Source: an uncultured Blautia sp. (lineage in GTDB: Bacteria; Bacillota; Clostridia; Lachnospirales; Lachnospiraceae). From it: a stretch of 35,134 nucleotides of DNA. The translations under genes were made by a program, and so were the position numbers. The notes under the pieces were generated by a model that was not told the origin of the DNA, ran no database searches, and worked only from the letters and a program-made list of their open reading frames with translations. The stretch spans positions 1 to 35,134 of the forward strand of contig CAKRRX010000017.1 in assembly GCA_934394595.1 (NCBI GenBank), read 5' to 3'. Position 1 is the stretch's first letter; the number at the start of each line of letters is the position of its first letter. Of the stretch, positions 25,116-33,426 are shown in pieces.

Positions 25116-26867
25116 CTAAAAGATTGGAGACTTAGGATTGGAACTCTTTCCTGTGCCGCTCTGTCCGGCACCACCTCTGGAAGCTCCGGTATTCCCCTTT
25201 GCAATTCCTGCTTTGCCTTGCGTAGTTCCGGTTCCACTTTGTGATGTTCCGGCTCTGTTTCCAGCCGCTCCGGCTCTGCTTCCGGTGGTTCCGGCTCTGT
25301 TTCCAGCCGCTCCGGCTCTGCTTCCGGCCGCCCCAGTCATTGCCCCTGCATTGATCAGCTGTTCCACAGCTCTTAGCATTGTATCCTTCAGGCTGCTTTC
25401 CCACATGGTAACAGTAGGACTGAGTTTCTTATACATGGAAAGAGACTGCTGCTTCTGCTCACTCAGATTCCGGGACTCCGGCATAAACAGGGTATAGAAC
25501 TTGATGTTCACCTTTTTTCCGATTTTTGCAATATGCATCAGAATGCCCATCTGTCTGCACTGGTCGGAAACAGCAAGGATTCCCCGCATCTTTTCTTCTC
25601 CGCTGCCAGACATGGCCACACATTTCACGGCTTTTGCCGTCACACCGGAACCATACTCCTTTGCAAAGGCAGACTGGAACTTATTCAGTACAGATGCTAC
25701 ACCTGGCACATTCAGCCCCTGGGGCAGAAGGATCTCTTTATTTTCATCACATACAGCCAGAGAGTAAGTCAGTATTTTTCCCTCAAATGCCAGATTTTCA
25801 AACAACCCATTATATTCATCATCACGCCATGCAAGGGCAGAAACATCAAAATAGATCAAATCATTAGCGGATTTTGCTGAAAAACCACCCGGCGCTTTTC
25901 CACCGCCATTGGTAAGGGAATGCAGGCGCTGCTGCATTTTCGTAGTCATATCTTTTCCATTTGTCAGCATGCTTTGCAAAACTGTAGTCTCAGACTGATA
26001 AGCTTTCATCCACATCAGCCCTGAAGCCACCAGTGCCAGCTTTTTCGAATCCTCCTCCGCTCTAAGGAACTCGCGGATCGGATCTCTCAGGACGGCATCG
26101 CCGCCTACTTTCTGTTTTGCATAAAATCCGGCAAGCACCACATCCGGATGATTCAGTCTGTATATTCTTCTGAAAGCCTTTTCCCCTTTCTGGAAATCAG
26201 AGGCAAGAAAATTGGAATCCACAGCCAGTCTCCAGATGCATTTTATCAGTTCCTCCACATCCAGCTTCATAATTTCATTGAAGTCTCTGTTGTTCAAAGT
26301 CCGCTCAAAATTTAGAATATAATTTTTTGCCTTACTGCGCTCCATGCTGCTGATCATGTCCCAGTAACCATTATTTACCATTCCATAATTGTTTTCCTCT
26401 ATCATTTTGCAATATGGAATCCTGCACACTTTGTTCTGAAATTTCTCAAAAGAATTGATCATATTTTTGATTTTGGAAACAGCCTGCTTTTCCAGCTTGC
26501 GGATTTCCTGCGACTGATCTGCCTGACTGTTTACCTTTACCAGCTCGCCATTTACCCGTTTCATCTCGGCAATGAACTGGTTGGCAGACTGGATACAATT
26601 CTGCATACTGGCAATACTGCTTTTCGTATAACTGTTCAGCTGCTGTTCCGTATCATATTTTACTGTATTTTCATCAAAAAAATTCAACGCACAGTTTTTG
26701 GCATACTGCACCTGGCTGTTTACATTACTTTTCCCATTAGCCAATGCATTTTTATAATTTTTTATCTTTTTTTCCCTCTCAGCATTTTTTTCTGAAACAC
26801 TGGAAGAAATGGAATAAATGATCAGGCCGATCACTGCCACGACCACGATCAGACAACATGTCTCCAT
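25116..26867 (-). CDS. Membrane-anchored helical protein with Gly-rich heptad tail
   Basis: A 583-residue protein I do not recognise. Residues about 4-22 (CCLIVVVAVIGLIIYSISS) are a single N-terminal membrane anchor. Residues 25-135 are highly charged and likely coiled coil. The middle (about 140-500) is a mixed, probably cytoplasmic globular part. From about residue 510 the tail is a run of seven-residue units of the type G-x-R-A-G-x-x (GSRAGAA, GNRAGTT and variants), low-complexity and positively charged. It starts 21 bases after the HerA-like ATPase stop. A role as a membrane scaffold for that ATPase is inferred from gene order only. Confidence 0.7.
   Translation of the reverse strand: METCCLIVVVAVIGLIIYSISSSVSEKNAEREKKIKNYKNALANGKSNVNSQVQYAKNCALNFFDENTVKYDTEQQLNSYTKSSIASMQNCIQSANQFIAEMKRVNGELVKVNSQADQSQEIRKLEKQAVSKIKNMINSFEKFQNKVCRIPYCKMIEENNYGMVNNGYWDMISSMERSKAKNYILNFERTLNNRDFNEIMKLDVEELIKCIWRLAVDSNFLASDFQKGEKAFRRIYRLNHPDVVLAGFYAKQKVGGDAVLRDPIREFLRAEEDSKKLALVASGLMWMKAYQSETTVLQSMLTNGKDMTTKMQQRLHSLTNGGGKAPGGFSAKSANDLIYFDVSALAWRDDEYNGLFENLAFEGKILTYSLAVCDENKEILLPQGLNVPGVASVLNKFQSAFAKEYGSGVTAKAVKCVAMSGSGEEKMRGILAVSDQCRQMGILMHIAKIGKKVNIKFYTLFMPESRNLSEQKQQSLSMYKKLSPTVTMWESSLKDTMLRAVEQLINAGAMTGAAGSRAGAAGNRAGTTGSRAGAAGNRAGTSQSGTGTTQGKAGIAKGNTGASRGGAGQSGTGKSSNPKSPIF
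25249..25332. repeat. 21-bp/42-bp tandem repeat in the coding tail
   Basis: Four 21-bp units start at 25249, 25270, 25291 and 25312, each opening CCGGCTCTG. They alternate in type, so 42-bp pairs are nearly identical (37 matching bases from 25249 and 25291). More degenerate units flank them. The period preserves the reading frame and encodes the G-x-R-A-G-x-x heptads. Confidence 0.88.
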
Positions 26868-26888
26868 GGAAATCTCCCCTTTGGTTTT

Positions 26889-29441
26889 TTATTTGATCAG
26901 ATTCAGCCGCTCGATCATGCCATTGACATAATCCCGGTTGTCCTTCATTTCATCCAGCAGTGGGCCGGAAGTGTTTCCGGACAGGATCCACAGCTTTTTC
27001 AGCCGTTCCCCTTTTGCCTGCAATCCTCTGCATTCTGCCAGCAAAATAGCTTTTTCGGCCAGACAGCGCAGCTGCTCTGTCCGATCCTTTGCCTTCAGAT
27101 ACATATCCTGCAGCCTGGACAATCTGTCGTCTGTCTGAAAAACATATTTATCCTGCCAGTTTCGAAAGGCGATCTTTACTGCATATCGGATCTGTGGGAG
27201 AGTATGCAGTCTTGTATACAACAGTTCATCATCGGATGTGTCAAAAGCCGGATCAGGAGACACCCACTGGGTAATCTGCACCTCAAATGGCTTCATGGTT
27301 TTCTCATGATAAATAAGGGCACGGCCGCTGCGAAAAGCTGCCATACGCTCCAGCTGAAGTGGGGAAGCCGAAATTGCAGTACCGATCTGCTCTCTGTCAT
27401 CCTGGGAAGTAAGTCTGTGAACCAGCTTCAGCCCGGTATTTTTGGTAACTTCACTGGCAAGTGCTGTAGGAAGCTGATCTGCGATAACAATTGCTTCCCG
27501 AAGGGCACGGACTTCCGCCAGCATTTTCACAATATAGGCTGTTGCAGATATTTTGGGATCTACAGAATCCGAACCTGCCTGCTGGGTTGATGGTGCAATG
27601 ATATTGTGTGCCTCTTCAATAAATACCACATGACGAACAGGAAGAAGATTGCCGTTTTTATCCTTCCCGCCTTTGGGATTTGCCCGGAGACTTTCCAGAA
27701 TATAGTGACATACCATCAATACGAAAAAGTTCTTCGCCTGCTCTCCCAACACTTCCAGTTCCACAATAGCGGAAATATTCAGCCATCTTTCCGGTTTTAT
27801 GGTGGAGGTTCCCACATTAAACAATTCCCCTGCGTCCCGCTCCATCAGGCCACCAAGCCTTACCTGCAAAAAGGCTCTCACATTGCCTTTTAACTCAGCA
27901 TCATAGCTGGATGCCTCGATTTCTCTTTGCAGATTGTCATAGACATCCTGAAGACTTGGATAAGGCAGTTTGCAGTCTTTTGTATTTACATCCTCAATAT
28001 CCCAGCCAAGCTTTGTATAGGATCGCTGAATGGAGCTGCTGAGGAATTTATAGGTAGGCCCTTCCAGCACAAAAGACCCCTCAAATACTTCCAGAAGGGC
28101 GTTGATATGCTCACTTAACCGTACACCCACCGGAAATTCCATGGGATTCATCTGCAATGGAAATTTACTCTGCAGATGGGGCGAAAACAGACACACATCC
28201 TGCATTTCTTTATATGCCAGCAATGCTCGGTATTCTTTTTTCGCCGGTTCCAGCGCCAGAAATGGGATTCCGTTTTTTCTCAGCTCTGTGACGAGATGAA
28301 GCATGGTATTGGTTTTTCCGGAGCCTGGCATTCCGGTAAAAAATGCATGCTTTGGCAGATCCTTCAATGGTACTTTTACCGGATAACCGTTTTTATCTTT
28401 TCCCAGACAAATGCCATTTTCCACAGGTGCCGGTGCCGTCTCCTTGGGAAGCTCAATGTTTTCACCGTCATATAAAACCGGAAAGCGGAAAAACGGCGTC
28501 ACTTCCTCCAGGCTGTAGGTAGTTGACCAGCCAGGCAGCGCTGCCTGATCCGGGAAATAACAATAAACTGCTGCCTTTTCTCCCATACGGCTTTGCACAT
28601 GGAAAGCGCCGTCCCCATCCGGGCGAAGCTGTGCCGAGGAAAAATCCCCCTCGTCCAGCGCCTCAGAGCCTGCGGCATTCAACAGCATTCTGGCTTTAAA
28701 ATCATCAGCTCCAAAGCCGTATAGATTCATCCGAAAATGTGGTGTTGTTTCCACACATGTAAGCCAGTTTTCGTATTCTTCGCAGATATCCTTTGCGTAG
28801 CTGTCAGATTTGAGGCTGTCAGCCTCTTTGGTCAGTTTGATATCATTTCCACCGCGAAGTGTCTTTAACACCGGTGCGAAACTTTTTCGTGTTTCTGCTT
28901 CCATGGAAACCGGGTACAGATCGATTCGAAATGCGCATGCCTGGTGAGGCGTATAGGCCAGGCTGATGGTTTCCATCATTCGGAACAGGTCATACAGCCT
29001 GGCATTTTCATTCATTTCCCAGGATGGCACATAATGAATAGCACTTGTCTGACCGGTCATGGGATTGTAAATGTCTGCTATCCGTTCTTTTTTCGTAAAG
29101 GTTGCTCCCGCTCCAAATGTGACATTTGGAAGTATTGCTTTTTTAAACGTAAAGAAATCGCTCAGCGGCGATTTCTTCAGCAGCGGCACTACCATCTGAA
29201 CAGCTTTTTCCTCTCCCTGAATGAGAAAGAAGGCTTTCATTCTCTGTCCCAGGGGTTCTGATGGAATATAAGTGTAAAGCAAATGAATGCTGGTCTGGCT
29301 TTCCATACAGATTCCATGCCACTGGCGCAAGAAGCTTTCGTGGCGCTTCAGCACACCTTCCACTCCGGTGTCTGCCAGAGACTGATATTTATTTAAACTG
29401 AGATCTGGTATGTGATTGATCTCAAAACAGGCAATTCTCAT
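26889..29441 (-). CDS. HerA/FtsK-superfamily ATP-binding protein (DUF87-type)
   Basis: An 850-residue P-loop NTPase. Residues 1-340 are an unfamiliar N-terminal region with no membrane helix. The ATPase core follows: a beta entry with ICLGKDKNGYPV, Walker A GMPGSGKT (370-377), Walker B HVVFIEEAH (604-612) and a HerA-like sensor block IADQLPTALASEVTKNTG (653-670) leading to HRLTSQDDRE, which supplies a likely arginine finger. Such ATPases form hexamers that pump DNA or protein. No NurA partner is present. The C-terminal 100 residues look helical. AGGGGAAATCTCC-like context is absent here; the gene starts 25 bases after coiled-coil protein A, within the same run. It is the most likely motor of this locus. 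Confidence 0.85.
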   Translation of the reverse strand: MRIACFEINHIPDLSLNKYQSLADTGVEGVLKRHESFLRQWHGICMESQTSIHLLYTYIPSEPLGQRMKAFFLIQGEEKAVQMVVPLLKKSPLSDFFTFKKAILPNVTFGAGATFTKKERIADIYNPMTGQTSAIHYVPSWEMNENARLYDLFRMMETISLAYTPHQACAFRIDLYPVSMEAETRKSFAPVLKTLRGGNDIKLTKEADSLKSDSYAKDICEEYENWLTCVETTPHFRMNLYGFGADDFKARMLLNAAGSEALDEGDFSSAQLRPDGDGAFHVQSRMGEKAAVYCYFPDQAALPGWSTTYSLEEVTPFFRFPVLYDGENIELPKETAPAPVENGICLGKDKNGYPVKVPLKDLPKHAFFTGMPGSGKTNTMLHLVTELRKNGIPFLALEPAKKEYRALLAYKEMQDVCLFSPHLQSKFPLQMNPMEFPVGVRLSEHINALLEVFEGSFVLEGPTYKFLSSSIQRSYTKLGWDIEDVNTKDCKLPYPSLQDVYDNLQREIEASSYDAELKGNVRAFLQVRLGGLMERDAGELFNVGTSTIKPERWLNISAIVELEVLGEQAKNFFVLMVCHYILESLRANPKGGKDKNGNLLPVRHVVFIEEAHNIIAPSTQQAGSDSVDPKISATAYIVKMLAEVRALREAIVIADQLPTALASEVTKNTGLKLVHRLTSQDDREQIGTAISASPLQLERMAAFRSGRALIYHEKTMKPFEVQITQWVSPDPAFDTSDDELLYTRLHTLPQIRYAVKIAFRNWQDKYVFQTDDRLSRLQDMYLKAKDRTEQLRCLAEKAILLAECRGLQAKGERLKKLWILSGNTSGPLLDEMKDNRDYVNGMIERLNLIK

Positions 29442-29466
29442 GGATTTTTTCCTCGTATTTTCTGTC

Positions 29467-29991
29467 TTATCTGCGTGTCTTTATTTTCTGCTTCTGAGCC
29501 TCAGCTTTTTCCCTCAGGTCATTTAGCTCCTCTTTGGAATCATTCAGCATGTTCTCATATTCTTTATACATGTCCCAGCCTTCTTTCACCAGCTTGTCAT
29601 CTCTGACAGCGTCCGTCTCCCAGACCATTCGTTCCAGCTGGGAAGCATGATCCCATCTTTCCTGCACCGCATCCTCCATCTCCCTGGTACGCTCTTCCAT
29701 GGAATAGGCAATATCAGACAGGGTAGCTTCTGTATCTTTTTCATATTCTTTTGGAATATCCTCGGACAGCATTTCTTCCAGTTCTTTTAGAACCGGTTCT
29801 TTTTCTGTGTCGGAGAGTCTGTCATCCCCGGAAATTTCCCGGATCATATCTTCTACCTTCTGACCGTCACGGACATACCGTTCCCCCTCTGCCAGAACCT
29901 TCTCTGACAGTTTCACCTCGTCTGCATGCTCCCCGGACAGGATTTCTCTGCTTCCTGTAGGTTTTCTTTTTAGCTGTGGCCTTATGTACAT
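29467..29991 (-). CDS. Charged coiled-coil protein A
   Basis: A 174-residue, highly charged and mostly helical soluble protein with no signal peptide and no recognised family. It starts with a short basic stretch (RPQLKRK) and ends in a basic tail (KQKIKTRR). Residues 37-50 (ERYVRDGQKVEDMI) align without gaps to the same positions of its upstream neighbour, and residues 59-75 (LSDTEKEPVLKELEEML) align one position off, so the two are paralogues. It starts 3 bases after that gene's stop, with GGGAG ahead. It may be a structural or substrate-like partner of the ATPase. Confidence 0.75.
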   Translation of the reverse strand: MYIRPQLKRKPTGSREILSGEHADEVKLSEKVLAEGERYVRDGQKVEDMIREISGDDRLSDTEKEPVLKELEEMLSEDIPKEYEKDTEATLSDIAYSMEERTREMEDAVQERWDHASQLERMVWETDAVRDDKLVKEGWDMYKEYENMLNDSKEELNDLREKAEAQKQKIKTRR

Positions 29992-29994
29992 AGA

Positions 29995-30525
29995 TTATCT
30001 CCCGGTTATCCTTCTGTTTCGGATGTTTCGCTGCTGCATCTCGGCCTGTTCCATCTGAAGCTTTAATTTTTCCGCATATTCACGCTTCATATTTTCAAAT
30101 TCTTCTTTTTTCTCATCTGCTGCATCTGCTGCAGCGGAAGTATCCACAGACGCAGCTTCCATATGAACCTCACGAAGGGAATCGGCCTGTTTTTCCATCT
30201 CATCGGCAGCATCCTGCATATCCAGAATCTGAGCTTCCAGTTCCTGCTGAAGCCGTTCCCGTTCTTCCGTTACTTCCAGATCATACTGATCCTGTAAATA
30301 AGAAAGGGCACTCTCCAGCTGATCGATCAGCTTTTTCTTGTCCTGTTCTGAAATTCCGGAATTTTCTACTTTTTCAATCTCAGCTTCTATCTTTGCCTTG
30401 TCCGATACAAACTTTTCCCCTAATTCATGAAGACTGGTTCCTTCCAGTACATTATCTTCTGCCTGCTCATCCATTGCCCGGCTGTCAAGTCCTCTGCTAA
30501 GTCCCATTGATCTGCCTAATCTCAT
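29995..30525 (-). CDS. Charged coiled-coil protein B (paralogue of A)
   Basis: A 176-residue soluble protein with long predicted coiled coil (about 35-125 and 140-170), an Arg-containing start and a basic end (NIRNRRITGR). EKFVSDKAKIEAEI (37-50) and ISEQDKKKLIDQLESAL (58-74) correspond to segments of protein A. An Ala/Asp-rich linker (SVDTSAAADAADEKK) separates the two coiled parts. AAGGAGAT precedes the ATG by 6 bases. It follows the kinase gene by 80 bases, the longest gap inside the run apart from a doubtful promoter, and could be a kinase substrate. Confidence 0.75.
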   Translation of the reverse strand: MRLGRSMGLSRGLDSRAMDEQAEDNVLEGTSLHELGEKFVSDKAKIEAEIEKVENSGISEQDKKKLIDQLESALSYLQDQYDLEVTEERERLQQELEAQILDMQDAADEMEKQADSLREVHMEAASVDTSAAADAADEKKEEFENMKREYAEKLKLQMEQAEMQQRNIRNRRITGR

Positions 30526-30605
30526 AATGTGATCTCCTTTTTATAGCTACATATTTGGGAAATACCTTTTTCATTAAATTCTAATGCCACTATATGGTTT
30601 TTCTT

Positions 30606-32132
30606 TTACTGAGTCGATGACGTAGCTACCTCTACAACTGTGAAATCAACTTTCTGTGAAACAATTCTTCCATTTTCTTTCCAATCACTTCCATCAAATA
30701 TCTGCTCACTATAAGTTACAGTAAATTCATATGTTCCAGGCTTTCCCATACGAAACGTTGCTGAATATGGAGGCCCCCCAAACATTCTTGTCGTTAATAC
30801 AAACCATTCCTTTGGACAATAGCGCACATCTCCTTCTTTTGGGGACAGATTATCCATTCCATAACCAGAAGCGGTAAAAGTAATTTTCGTCTCCGTTGTG
30901 TATTTAATTTTTGAACTAATTCCGATAATCGTATTTTTATTTTCATCAATATTTTTTTCTTCAGAACCTGAAATCGCATGTTGATTCTCATCCATAATGC
31001 ATTCTTCTGAATCCAAATATACCTGTACAGCTCCAATTCCAGTTATCCCCAAAATAACAAGCACAAGAATCATTGCCACAATTCGCTTAGATATTCCTGT
31101 TTTCTGTTTTTCTCTCACCTGTACGAATGTAGGATCATCATTCTCCGGTGTTTCTTCTATAAATTCCTGTGCCTCTTCTATGTTATCCTGCACTTTTTCC
31201 ACTAAAATTACTGAGTCATCTACTTTTAGCTTTTTTAAAACATTATAAAATTCTGCCATAGAAGAATATCTGTTTTCCGGCAGATATTCACATGCTTTCA
31301 TTATTGCGTCTACCAATTCTTCGCTTCCAGAACAGGGGCGCGGAATTTTTTCCCCACTCATCCTTCTTGCAAGGGCATTTTCTCGATCCCTATAACTAAT
31401 TTCTCTCGGTGCCGGTGGATAAAAGGGAAGTCTATTATGATTCAGCATTTTGTATAACACGATTCCCAGGGAATAAACATCAATCAACTCATCATACTGT
31501 TTTCCCAGATAAACCTCTGGCGCCATATAACTTTCTGTTCCCTTTTTTGATAAACCACCTGTAGTTTTTTCAATTGTTCGAGATATTCCAAAATCTCCTA
31601 GTTTGAAGTTTCCCATAGCGTCTACAAAGATATTCCCTGGCTTAATATCCCGATGCATTACCCCTTGATCCACTGCATAAGCCAACACACTGCACATCTC
31701 ACATCCTAAATTGAGTACCGTCGATTCCTGAATATCATGACTCATCTGCCACTCTTCCAATGTCTGCAAAAGCTCCATACGGATCAAAATATCCCAACCT
31801 ACTGTATTTTCATGGGCAATAACAGTGTGATCTTCATATTTCACAATGTTTGGATGATCTTTCAGAGAAATCATCACTTTCACTTCATGAAGGATTTCGT
31901 CTACAAAACCTCTAAAATAATTGGAAATTGCCTCTTCACTCATTCCTTCACTTGCCACAGTCCTTATATCGGATACTGATTTAGGAATACGGATAACTTT
32001 CAATGCGGACTTAATTTTCTCTCCGCATAAATTTTTCTGTATCTCAAATACCTTACCAGATGAACCTTCCCCTATCTCCTGTATGATTTCCCAATCATCA
32101 AAGACAATACTTCCAATCGTATACTCCATCAT
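30606..32132 (-). CDS. Membrane Ser/Thr protein kinase (Hanks type)
   Basis: A 508-residue eukaryotic-like kinase. The cytoplasmic domain (about 12-300) has all key residues: glycine loop GEGSSGKVF (21-29), K45 (ALKVI), E83, HRDIKPGN (160-167), DFG (180-182) and APE (204-206). An acidic linker follows, then one membrane helix (about 351-371, IVAMILVLVILGITGIGAV) and an extracellular part of about 135 residues that is beta-rich and ends in a PKD/Ig-like strand pattern; there are no PASTA repeats. The coding region is visibly richer in A+T than its neighbours. It follows the YARHG gene by 42 bases with a GGGGAA site. Its substrates are likely neighbours such as the coiled-coil proteins or the ATPase. 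Confidence 0.9.
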   Translation of the reverse strand: MMEYTIGSIVFDDWEIIQEIGEGSSGKVFEIQKNLCGEKIKSALKVIRIPKSVSDIRTVASEGMSEEAISNYFRGFVDEILHEVKVMISLKDHPNIVKYEDHTVIAHENTVGWDILIRMELLQTLEEWQMSHDIQESTVLNLGCEMCSVLAYAVDQGVMHRDIKPGNIFVDAMGNFKLGDFGISRTIEKTTGGLSKKGTESYMAPEVYLGKQYDELIDVYSLGIVLYKMLNHNRLPFYPPAPREISYRDRENALARRMSGEKIPRPCSGSEELVDAIMKACEYLPENRYSSMAEFYNVLKKLKVDDSVILVEKVQDNIEEAQEFIEETPENDDPTFVQVREKQKTGISKRIVAMILVLVILGITGIGAVQVYLDSEECIMDENQHAISGSEEKNIDENKNTIIGISSKIKYTTETKITFTASGYGMDNLSPKEGDVRYCPKEWFVLTTRMFGGPPYSATFRMGKPGTYEFTVTYSEQIFDGSDWKENGRIVSQKVDFTVVEVATSSTQ

Positions 32133-32174
32133 TACAATTCCCCAGTTTCCTTGAATATTTCTTATGCTTCATAG

Positions 32175-33374
32175 TCAATCATACATCTGTAAATGATCAA
32201 ACACATCTCTTCTCCTGCTGTAACTCCAGTCTCCTACATAAAGCCATCCACCCTGGCCTGTGCTTCCTTCTACATAAACCCAGTTTTCACTGTCTGTGTA
32301 TGGAAAACGGACATTCTGGGGTGTCATTTCAGTTGCAACGGATGCAGCATCCCGTTCTTCATGGACGATCAGATTCTGTTTCAAATAGGCAAAAAAGTCG
32401 TCCTCCTCAGATGGGTACCGGAAATTCTTGCTGTAGGTATAGACATCCTGATTCATTCTGGTCAGTGTATTATTCTGGTCTACCATATACTGGGTCTCAA
32501 TGGCCATGGTTCCCATTACATTGCAGCGGATTCTGGTTTTGATCACACCGCCATCTGCCACAAAATTATCCGGAGCTGCCGGGATCTGTCCAAGACGGAT
32601 CAGCGTATCCCCTGTATATTTGAAAAAGGTACAGCAAGGGTCATCACTGGGACCATACTCATATACAATCAGTAAAATATTTTTCCCATCCAGGCTGACA
32701 CCATATATATCATCGCTGACATACTCACCCATGTCCATAATCGTCATGCCATTCACTTCTAACATATAATTATTTTCTATATCATTAGGAGTATGATGAC
32801 CGACGAACAACGCAACCGATTCATCAGTTCCATCCTGATTCACATCCAGATCAGTACTAAGTCCCAGCTTCACTACATGACCTGACAACATAGATTCCAC
32901 TGCGGATGCACTGTCAACCTCCGTTTGTCCGCCTGCCTGTGTAATGTCGTATCCAGGCTGATCCAGCTGATAACCGGATTCATTTATCTGATGTTCCACA
33001 TTTGCAAGAAACTGGGCATTCTGATATTCTGTCGCACTTAACAGGTTGTCTGTAAAGTTCTCCGGTGAAATCGTTCCGCTATACCAGCTTTTGGAATTGA
33101 AATAATCCATCAGTTCCTGAGACTTAAACAAACGCCCCCGTCTGGCATAAATCTCATTTTTCGCATAGCAGACTGCCTGCAGGCTCAGCCCTTCTACATC
33201 TGCTGTTGTCAGTACTGTGTCTGCACTTTGAGGTAAAATATAATCTGCAGAAGCTGCCTGTACCGTCTCTTCCAGATGCCATCCGCCATCATTTCCATTG
33301 CCTGTATATATGCCCATAGCTGACAGCACCACTGCTGCAGCCAGTAAAACCGATCTTATATGTCTTCTCTTCAT
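32175..33374 (-). CDS. Secreted YARHG-domain protein
   Basis: A 399-residue exported protein. The N-terminus is a signal sequence (basic MKRRHIRS then LLAAAVVLSAMGIYTG). Residues about 44-125 are a YARHG domain: YILPQSADTVLTTADVEGLS, AKNEIYARRGRLF, YFNSKSWYSGTISPENF and TEYQNAQFL. The central part has an acidic DVNQDGTDE loop, like FG-GAP or calcium-type repeats, then a beta-rich section, and the end reads WVYVEG ... WLYVGDWSY. YARHG proteins are extracellular, of unknown role, and often lie near Ser/Thr kinases. GGAGGG lies 6 bases before the ATG. It is the first intact gene of the run; no clear promoter was found in the 52 bases upstream. Confidence 0.85.
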   Translation of the reverse strand: MKRRHIRSVLLAAAVVLSAMGIYTGNGNDGGWHLEETVQAASADYILPQSADTVLTTADVEGLSLQAVCYAKNEIYARRGRLFKSQELMDYFNSKSWYSGTISPENFTDNLLSATEYQNAQFLANVEHQINESGYQLDQPGYDITQAGGQTEVDSASAVESMLSGHVVKLGLSTDLDVNQDGTDESVALFVGHHTPNDIENNYMLEVNGMTIMDMGEYVSDDIYGVSLDGKNILLIVYEYGPSDDPCCTFFKYTGDTLIRLGQIPAAPDNFVADGGVIKTRIRCNVMGTMAIETQYMVDQNNTLTRMNQDVYTYSKNFRYPSEEDDFFAYLKQNLIVHEERDAASVATEMTPQNVRFPYTDSENWVYVEGSTGQGGWLYVGDWSYSRRRDVFDHLQMYD

Positions 33375-33426
33375 GCAAATCCCTCCTGGTCAAAAACCAT
33401 GTATACCATTCGCCTAATTGTCCCGA

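Noticed and set aside
25249..25332. CRISPR-like repeat array
   Set aside because: The 21-bp repeats are directly adjacent without spacers and keep the reading frame of a protein.
26889..29441. HerA-NurA defence or conjugative VirB4 system
   Set aside because: No NurA nuclease, relaxase, coupling protein or pilus gene is seen nearby, and the ATPase lacks membrane segments; only the superfamily call is supported.
29467..30525. WXG100 or LXG type VII secretion substrates
   Set aside because: The sizes are too large for WXG100, no central WXG turn is seen, and no LXG domain or EssB/EsaA component is present.
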